64,000 nucleotides of DNA from Scatomorpha gallistercoris. GTDB lineage: Bacteria > Bacillota > Clostridia > Oscillospirales > Oscillospiraceae. Positions within the stretch are counted from its first letter, which is position 1, and every line of letters starts with the position of its first letter. The stretch spans positions 1 through 64,000 of the forward strand of contig DVFX01000028.1 in the NCBI GenBank assembly GCA_018713005.1, written 5' to 3'. Made by a program: the position numbers and the translations under genes. Below, piece after piece: positions 59,326 to 64,000 of this stretch. The notes beneath the pieces were generated by a model. That model was not told the origin of the DNA, ran no database searches, and saw only the letters and a list, made by a program, of their open reading frames with translations.

Positions 59326-62300
59326 GTGGCAAAGAAAAAGACCATGGACGGAAACGAGGCTGCGGCTTATGCCAGTTATGCGTTTACCGAGGTCGCAACA
59401 ATTTATCCCATTACGCCTTCGAGCCCTATGGCCGAGCATGTGGACACCTGGGCCGCTAACGGCATGAAGAACATTTTCGGCCAGCCTGTGCGTCTCGTTG
59501 AGATGCAGAGCGAGGCCGGAGCCTGCGGCGCTATGCAGGGCAGCCTCGAGTGCGGCAGCCTCACCACCACATACACCGCGTCCCAGGGCCTGGCGCTTAT
59601 GATACCGCCGCTGTACAGGATAGCGGGCCAGCTCCAGCCCGGAGTACTGCACGTCGCCGCGCGCACCCTCGGCACTGCCAGCTTCTCCATTTTCGGCGAC
59701 CATCAGGACGTCATGGCCTGCCGCCAGACCGGTGTGGCGCAGCTCGCCTCCTCCAGCGTACAGGAGTGCATGGATCTCGCCGCCGTGGCCCACCTGTCCG
59801 CGATAAAGGGCCGCGTGCCGTTTATGCACTTCTTCGACGGCTTCCGCACCAGCCACGAGATACAGAAAATAGACGTGCTGGACTACGCGGACCTGGCCAA
59901 GCTCGTCGACTACGACGCGCTGCACGCCTTCCGCAAAAACTCGCTCAACAGCGAGCGCCCGGTGATGCGCTCCATAGTGCAGAACCCGGACACCTACTTC
60001 CAGAGCCGCGAGGCCGTGAACCCCTATTACGACGCCCTGCCCGGCATAGTGGAGTACTACATGGGCGAGATGAGCAAGCTGACCGGACGCGACTACAAGC
60101 TCTTCAACTACTATGGCGCGCCCGACGCGGAGTACGTCGTCGCGGCAATTGGCAGCGTCTGCGACTGCCTGAAGGAAGTCGTGGACTATCTCAACGCCCA
60201 GGGGCGCAGGACCGGCCTGATACAGGTGCACCTCTACCGTCCCTTCAGCGTCAAGCACTTGCTTGCGGCCCTGCCCGAGACATGTAAGGTGCTCACGGCG
60301 CTCGACCGCACCAAGGAGGCGGGCGCCAACGGCGACCCGCTCTACGAGGACATCGCGGGGGCCATAGTCAACCTCGAAAACCGCCCGCTGCTGCTCGGCG
60401 GCCGCTACGGAATATCCAGCAAGGACACGACGCCGGCGATGATGAAGGCCGTGTACGACAACATGTCCGGCGAAAGGAAGAATCACTTCACCGTCGGCAT
60501 CATCGACGACCTGACCTTCCGCTCCCTGCCGGTCGGCGAGAATATAGTCACGGCGGACAAGAGCATAATAAGCTGCAAATTCTGGGGCCTGGGCTCCGAC
60601 GGGACGGTAGGCGCCAACAAGAACTCCATAAAAATAATCGGCGACAACACCGACCAGTATGTGCAGGCCTATTTTGAATACGACACGAAGAAGTCCGGCG
60701 GCGTCACAAAGAGCCACCTTCGCTTCGGCCACACGCCCATACTCTCTACCTACTATGTGACCATGGCCGATTTCGTGGCCTGCCACAACGAGAGCTACAT
60801 CAAGAAATACGATATTGTAAACGAGATAAAGGAGGGCGGCGCCTTCCTGCTGAACACGGTCTGGACGGACGAGCAGCTAGAGCGTGAGCTGCCGAACAAG
60901 GTAAAGCGCATCCTGGCCGAACGACGCATACGCTTCTACACCATAGACGCCACGGAAATAGCGCATAAAATAGGCCTCGGCAACCGCACCAACACCGTGC
61001 TCCAGGCCGCGTTCTTCAGGCTCTCAGGCGTCCTGCCCATTGACGAGGCGGTAAAATATATGAAGGACGCCATAACCAAGACCTACGGGGCCAAGGGCGA
61101 GAAGGTCCTCAGCATGAACTACGCCGCAGTGGACGAGGGCGTGTCCGCCATGCACGAGATAACCGTCCCCGAGTCCTGGGCGCAGCTGGCCGACGAGCCT
61201 GCGGCGGAGATGGGCGGTGTCCCGGAGTTCGTCTCCACGGTTATGAGCGCCGTCAACGGACAGCGCGGCGACCAGCTGCCGGTCAGCGTGTGGAAGGACA
61301 GCGCGGACGGCACCGTCCCTGTGGGAACATCCAAATATGAGAAGCGCGGCTTTGCCGCCTACGTCCCTGAATGGGACGCCTCCAAGTGCATCGGCTGCAA
61401 CCTCTGCTCCCTCTACTGCCCGCATGCGGCTGTCAGGCCCTTCCTGCTCAACGCCGACGAAGCGGCCGCCGCCCCCGAGAGCTATGTGACCAACGAGGCC
61501 AAGGGCAAGGCCTTCGAGGGCCTGCGCTACCGCATGCAGGTGGATGTTCTCGACTGTACGGGATGCAGCACCTGCGTGACCGCCTGCCCCGCCAAGGCCC
61601 TTGAGATGAAGCCGATAGCCGGACAGCTCCCGCAGCAGGACAACTGGGATTACAGCCTCAGCCTTTCCGAGAAGCCCAACCCGATGGACAAGTTCTCCGT
61701 CAAGGGCAGCCAGTACGAGCAGCCGCTGCTCGAGTTCTCCGGCGCCTGCGCGGGCTGCGGGGAGACCGCCTACATGAAGCTGATGACCCAGCTCTACGGC
61801 GACCGTATGATAGTCGCAAACGCCACTGGGTGCACCCAGGCCTGGGGCTTCTCCACGCCGAGCTTCCCATACACCACAAACAGCCGCGGGCATGGCCCGG
61901 CGCTGTCGAATTCGCTGTTTGAGAACAACGCGGAGTACAGCCTTGGAATGTGCCTGAGCATGCAGCAGCAGCGCGCCCGCCTCGCGGAAAATGCCCGCAC
62001 CCTGGCCGGACAGACCGGCGACGAGGCGCTGCGTGATGCGCTCAACGCCTGGCTCGAGGGCTTTGACGACGACAAGAACGCCCGCGCACTGGCCGACAAT
62101 GTGATAGACGCGATTGAAAAGACCGGCGAGACCGGAGAGCTGGTGGATTACATCAGGGACAACGAGGAGCATCTGGTGCGCAAGAGCATGTGGATGTACG
62201 GCGGCGACGGCTGGGCCTACGACATAGGCTACGGCGGCCTTGACCACGTCCTGGCCTCAGGGATAGACGTGAACATCCTCGTTGTCGACACTGAAGTCTA

Positions 62301-62829
62301 CTCCAATACCGGCGGACAGGCCTCCAAGGCCACGCCGATTGGCGCGGTGGCCCAGTTCGCGGCCTCCGGCAAAAAGACCGTGAAAAAGGACCTGGCCATG
62401 CTTGCCGCCGAGTACGGCAACGTGTATGTGGCCTCCGTAGCCCTCGGCGCGAACCCGGCGCAGACCATCACCGCCATCCGTGAGGCCGAGGAGCACCACG
62501 GCCCGTCGCTCATAGTGGCCTATGCGCCCTGCATCAATCACGGAATAGTTAAGGGCATGGGCTATTCCCAGGCCGAGGCCAAGCTCGCCGTAGACAGCGG
62601 CTACTGGTTCCTGTTCCGCTACAAGCCGGAGCTGAAGGAGGAGGGCAAGAACCCCTTCATCCTCGACAGCAAAGCGCCCAGCGTGCCGCTTGACGACTTC
62701 CTCATGGGCGAGGTGCGCTATGCCTCACTGAAGAGGACTTTCCCCGACCAGGCCGACGCGCTCATGGAGGCCGCAAGGAAGAACAGCGCAGAGCGCTACA
62801 ACAAATACCTGCAGCTCTCGCAGCGTTAA
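59326..62829 (+). CDS. nifJ: Pyruvate:ferredoxin (flavodoxin) oxidoreductase
   Basis: A 1167-residue single-chain PFOR that converts pyruvate and CoA to acetyl-CoA, CO2 and reduced ferredoxin. Domain order is intact: ATIYPITPSSPMAEHVDTWA at the start, two 4Fe-4S motifs CIGCNLCSLYCPHA and CTGCSTCVTACPAKA near residues 690-760, the proximal cluster ACAGCGETAYMKL, ThDP-binding NATGCTQAWG, GGDGWAYDIGYGGLDH and TEVYSNTGGQASKATP. GTG 59326 follows GGAGG. Confidence 0.97.
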   Translation: MAKKKTMDGNEAAAYASYAFTEVATIYPITPSSPMAEHVDTWAANGMKNIFGQPVRLVEMQSEAGACGAMQGSLECGSLTTTYTASQGLALMIPPLYRIAGQLQPGVLHVAARTLGTASFSIFGDHQDVMACRQTGVAQLASSSVQECMDLAAVAHLSAIKGRVPFMHFFDGFRTSHEIQKIDVLDYADLAKLVDYDALHAFRKNSLNSERPVMRSIVQNPDTYFQSREAVNPYYDALPGIVEYYMGEMSKLTGRDYKLFNYYGAPDAEYVVAAIGSVCDCLKEVVDYLNAQGRRTGLIQVHLYRPFSVKHLLAALPETCKVLTALDRTKEAGANGDPLYEDIAGAIVNLENRPLLLGGRYGISSKDTTPAMMKAVYDNMSGERKNHFTVGIIDDLTFRSLPVGENIVTADKSIISCKFWGLGSDGTVGANKNSIKIIGDNTDQYVQAYFEYDTKKSGGVTKSHLRFGHTPILSTYYVTMADFVACHNESYIKKYDIVNEIKEGGAFLLNTVWTDEQLERELPNKVKRILAERRIRFYTIDATEIAHKIGLGNRTNTVLQAAFFRLSGVLPIDEAVKYMKDAITKTYGAKGEKVLSMNYAAVDEGVSAMHEITVPESWAQLADEPAAEMGGVPEFVSTVMSAVNGQRGDQLPVSVWKDSADGTVPVGTSKYEKRGFAAYVPEWDASKCIGCNLCSLYCPHAAVRPFLLNADEAAAAPESYVTNEAKGKAFEGLRYRMQVDVLDCTGCSTCVTACPAKALEMKPIAGQLPQQDNWDYSLSLSEKPNPMDKFSVKGSQYEQPLLEFSGACAGCGETAYMKLMTQLYGDRMIVANATGCTQAWGFSTPSFPYTTNSRGHGPALSNSLFENNAEYSLGMCLSMQQQRARLAENARTLAGQTGDEALRDALNAWLEGFDDDKNARALADNVIDAIEKTGETGELVDYIRDNEEHLVRKSMWMYGGDGWAYDIGYGGLDHVLASGIDVNILVVDTEVYSNTGGQASKATPIGAVAQFAASGKKTVKKDLAMLAAEYGNVYVASVALGANPAQTITAIREAEEHHGPSLIVAYAPCINHGIVKGMGYSQAEAKLAVDSGYWFLFRYKPELKEEGKNPFILDSKAPSVPLDDFLMGEVRYASLKRTFPDQADALMEAARKNSAERYNKYLQLSQR

Positions 62830-62847
62830 ATATCGGAGGTGCCAATT

Positions 62848-63969
62848 ATGAATCCTTTGAGCGAATTCATGTCAAGCCGTCCGGGCGAAACCATCCGTCT
62901 GAAGCCCGACTGGTTCGTACTGACGGACGGGGAGCATGCGCTGCCCGGACAGCTCGGCGGGGTGCGTCCCGCCGAGCCGCAGAAGGTAAAGGTGTTCATC
63001 GACCACGAGACCCCGTGCGGCAGCGAGAAATCGGCAGATTTGCAGCGGCTGCTGATAGAGTACGCCGGGGAAAACGGCTGCGAGCTCTTCAACGGCTACG
63101 GTGTTTCGTACCAGCTGATGCTGGACAAATATGTGCAGCCCGGGCAGCTCGTGACCTGCTGCGGGAAATTCGGCAGCATATTTGCTTCGGCGGGAGCCTT
63201 CGCCGTCTCTCTCACTGCGGAAGAGATGAAGAGCGCCGTCGGGAGCGGTGAGATTGAGGTCGCAGTGCCGGAAACCTTCACGCTGAAGCTGACAGGAGAG
63301 CTGCGTGGGCGCGCAAACGGCAAGGACGCCGTCCTGGCCGCGCTGCCAATGCTTGCAGGCGCGAAGGGCAGGACGCTGCTGGTTGACAGCGCCGCAGCGA
63401 GCTGGAGCGCCTCGGATAAGGCCGCCTTCATGCAGCTCTTGAGCGAGTGCGGATGCCTCACCGCAGTCAGCGGCACAGCGGACAGCGCGGATTGCAGCCT
63501 GCAGCTCGGCGACGTCGTGCCAATGGCGGCCGGACCGAATGACTTCACCCGGGCCGTGCCTGCTGCCGAGTGCTCCGGCACTGCAGTCACGAACGTGTTC
63601 ATAGGGGGCTGCTCACAGGGCAGGATTGAGGACATACGCGCTGCGGCTTCGGTCATACGCGGCAGGCGTGTCGCCCGCTCCGTGCGCGCAATGGTGGCCT
63701 TTGCGACTACCAAGGACTATATTGCCGCGGCAAATGAGGGCCTGATTGCCCAATTTCTGGACGCGGGCGTGCTGGTGATGAACCAGGGCTGCTCAGCCTG
63801 CTACGGCAGGAGCCAGGGCCTGGCCGACGGCAAGGACGTCGTGCTCAGCGCCGGCAGCAGGCCCTGCCCAAACTGCAACGGCGAGGGCGACGTGCCCACA
63901 TATCTGTGCAGCGCCGCCACGGCTATGGCAAGCGCGATAGCCGGACACATCTGCCCGGACGAAGCGTGA
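62848..63969 (+). CDS. Aconitase/LeuC-like protein with an altered C-terminal cluster motif
   Basis: A 373-residue, shortened member of the aconitase superfamily (3-isopropylmalate dehydratase large-subunit type). Cluster-ligand regions are VFIGGCSQGRIEDIRAA and MNQGCSACYGR. Where LeuC has SNRNFEGRQG this protein has GSRPCPNCNGEGDVPTY, an added CxxC. VFIDHETPCGSEKSADL near the N-terminus fits the family. GGAGG precedes the ATG; a frame 3 codons longer is less likely. It starts 18 bp after nifJ and a small-subunit-like gene seems to follow. Confidence 0.78.
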   Translation: MNPLSEFMSSRPGETIRLKPDWFVLTDGEHALPGQLGGVRPAEPQKVKVFIDHETPCGSEKSADLQRLLIEYAGENGCELFNGYGVSYQLMLDKYVQPGQLVTCCGKFGSIFASAGAFAVSLTAEEMKSAVGSGEIEVAVPETFTLKLTGELRGRANGKDAVLAALPMLAGAKGRTLLVDSAAASWSASDKAAFMQLLSECGCLTAVSGTADSADCSLQLGDVVPMAAGPNDFTRAVPAAECSGTAVTNVFIGGCSQGRIEDIRAAASVIRGRRVARSVRAMVAFATTKDYIAAANEGLIAQFLDAGVLVMNQGCSACYGRSQGLADGKDVVLSAGSRPCPNCNGEGDVPTYLCSAATAMASAIAGHICPDEA

Positions 63970-63981
63970 GGAGGTAAGAGC

Positions 63982-64000
63982 ATGGAAAAAGTATTCAGCG
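63982..64000 (+). CDS. Start of a gene cut by the window edge
   Basis: GAGGAGG precedes ATG 63982, and six codons (MEKVFS) are visible before the window ends. By position after a LeuC-like large subunit it is probably the small swivel-domain subunit, but the sequence is too short to show this. Confidence 0.5.

Overview
The window is about 64 kb of GC-rich chromosome from an anaerobic Firmicute, most likely a Clostridia member of the Oscillospiraceae type. The evidence is pyruvate and 2-oxoacid ferredoxin oxidoreductases, a SigI/RsgI pair, a Spo0A-type DNA-binding domain, lipoproteins with Clostridia-style signals, and strong AGGAGG ribosome sites. No rRNA, tRNA, transposase or phage gene was recognised.

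Layout. 1-9.1 kb: a complete type I-C CRISPR-Cas locus on the minus strand (cas3-cas5c-cas8c-cas7c-cas4-cas1-cas2, then the array, which runs off the left edge). 9.1-9.35 kb: a divergent unit upstream of cas3 with its own promoter, one CRISPR-repeat-like hairpin, a short spacer-like segment and a terminator. This small RNA looks like a solo crRNA whose guide partly matches the cas promoter region; it is the most interesting element here. 9.5-12 kb: an acidic RsgI-like lipoprotein, SigI and RsgI. 12.2-22.4 kb: an acetoin dehydrogenase operon (acoA, acoB, acoX, acoC, acoL, with a Lin0512-family gene first and a DUF6506 gene last), an AcoR-type activator lacking the GAFTGA motif, and a lipoate-protein ligase that could lipoylate the complex. 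22.6-28 kb: a patatin-like lipase, then a LysR-controlled module (AspT/YidE-type transporter, TIM-barrel isomerase, glycerol-dehydrogenase-like enzyme).

28-33.4 kb is scarred. It holds a truncated membrane-protein tail, a frameshifted histidine kinase whose C-terminus runs in frame into an epimerase lacking its N-terminus, a P-type ATPase, and a MerR gene that meets a truncated korA head-on. These are either deletions or assembly joins. 33.4-42 kb: a plus-strand operon of korA'BC, a CoA-transferase, nadD, several unrecognised genes, larB and a larC1-only gene, followed by a GntR regulator. The lar genes and nadD imply nickel-pincer cofactor synthesis for an enzyme that is not an obvious LarA.

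43-48 kb: a receiver-less Spo0A-like protein, a TPP-riboswitch-controlled HAD-Nudix fusion, a MutT-type Nudix hydrolase and two lipoproteins. 48-53.4 kb: a branched-chain amino-acid type ABC importer (livKHMGF) and a small membrane protein. 53.5-59.1 kb: a LacI-controlled operon with an OadA-like carboxyltransferase whose metal-binding lysine is glutamate, a CMD-family protein, a 2-hydroxycarboxylate transporter and a metallo-hydrolase. 59.3-64 kb: pyruvate:ferredoxin oxidoreductase and the start of an aconitase/LeuC-like gene pair.
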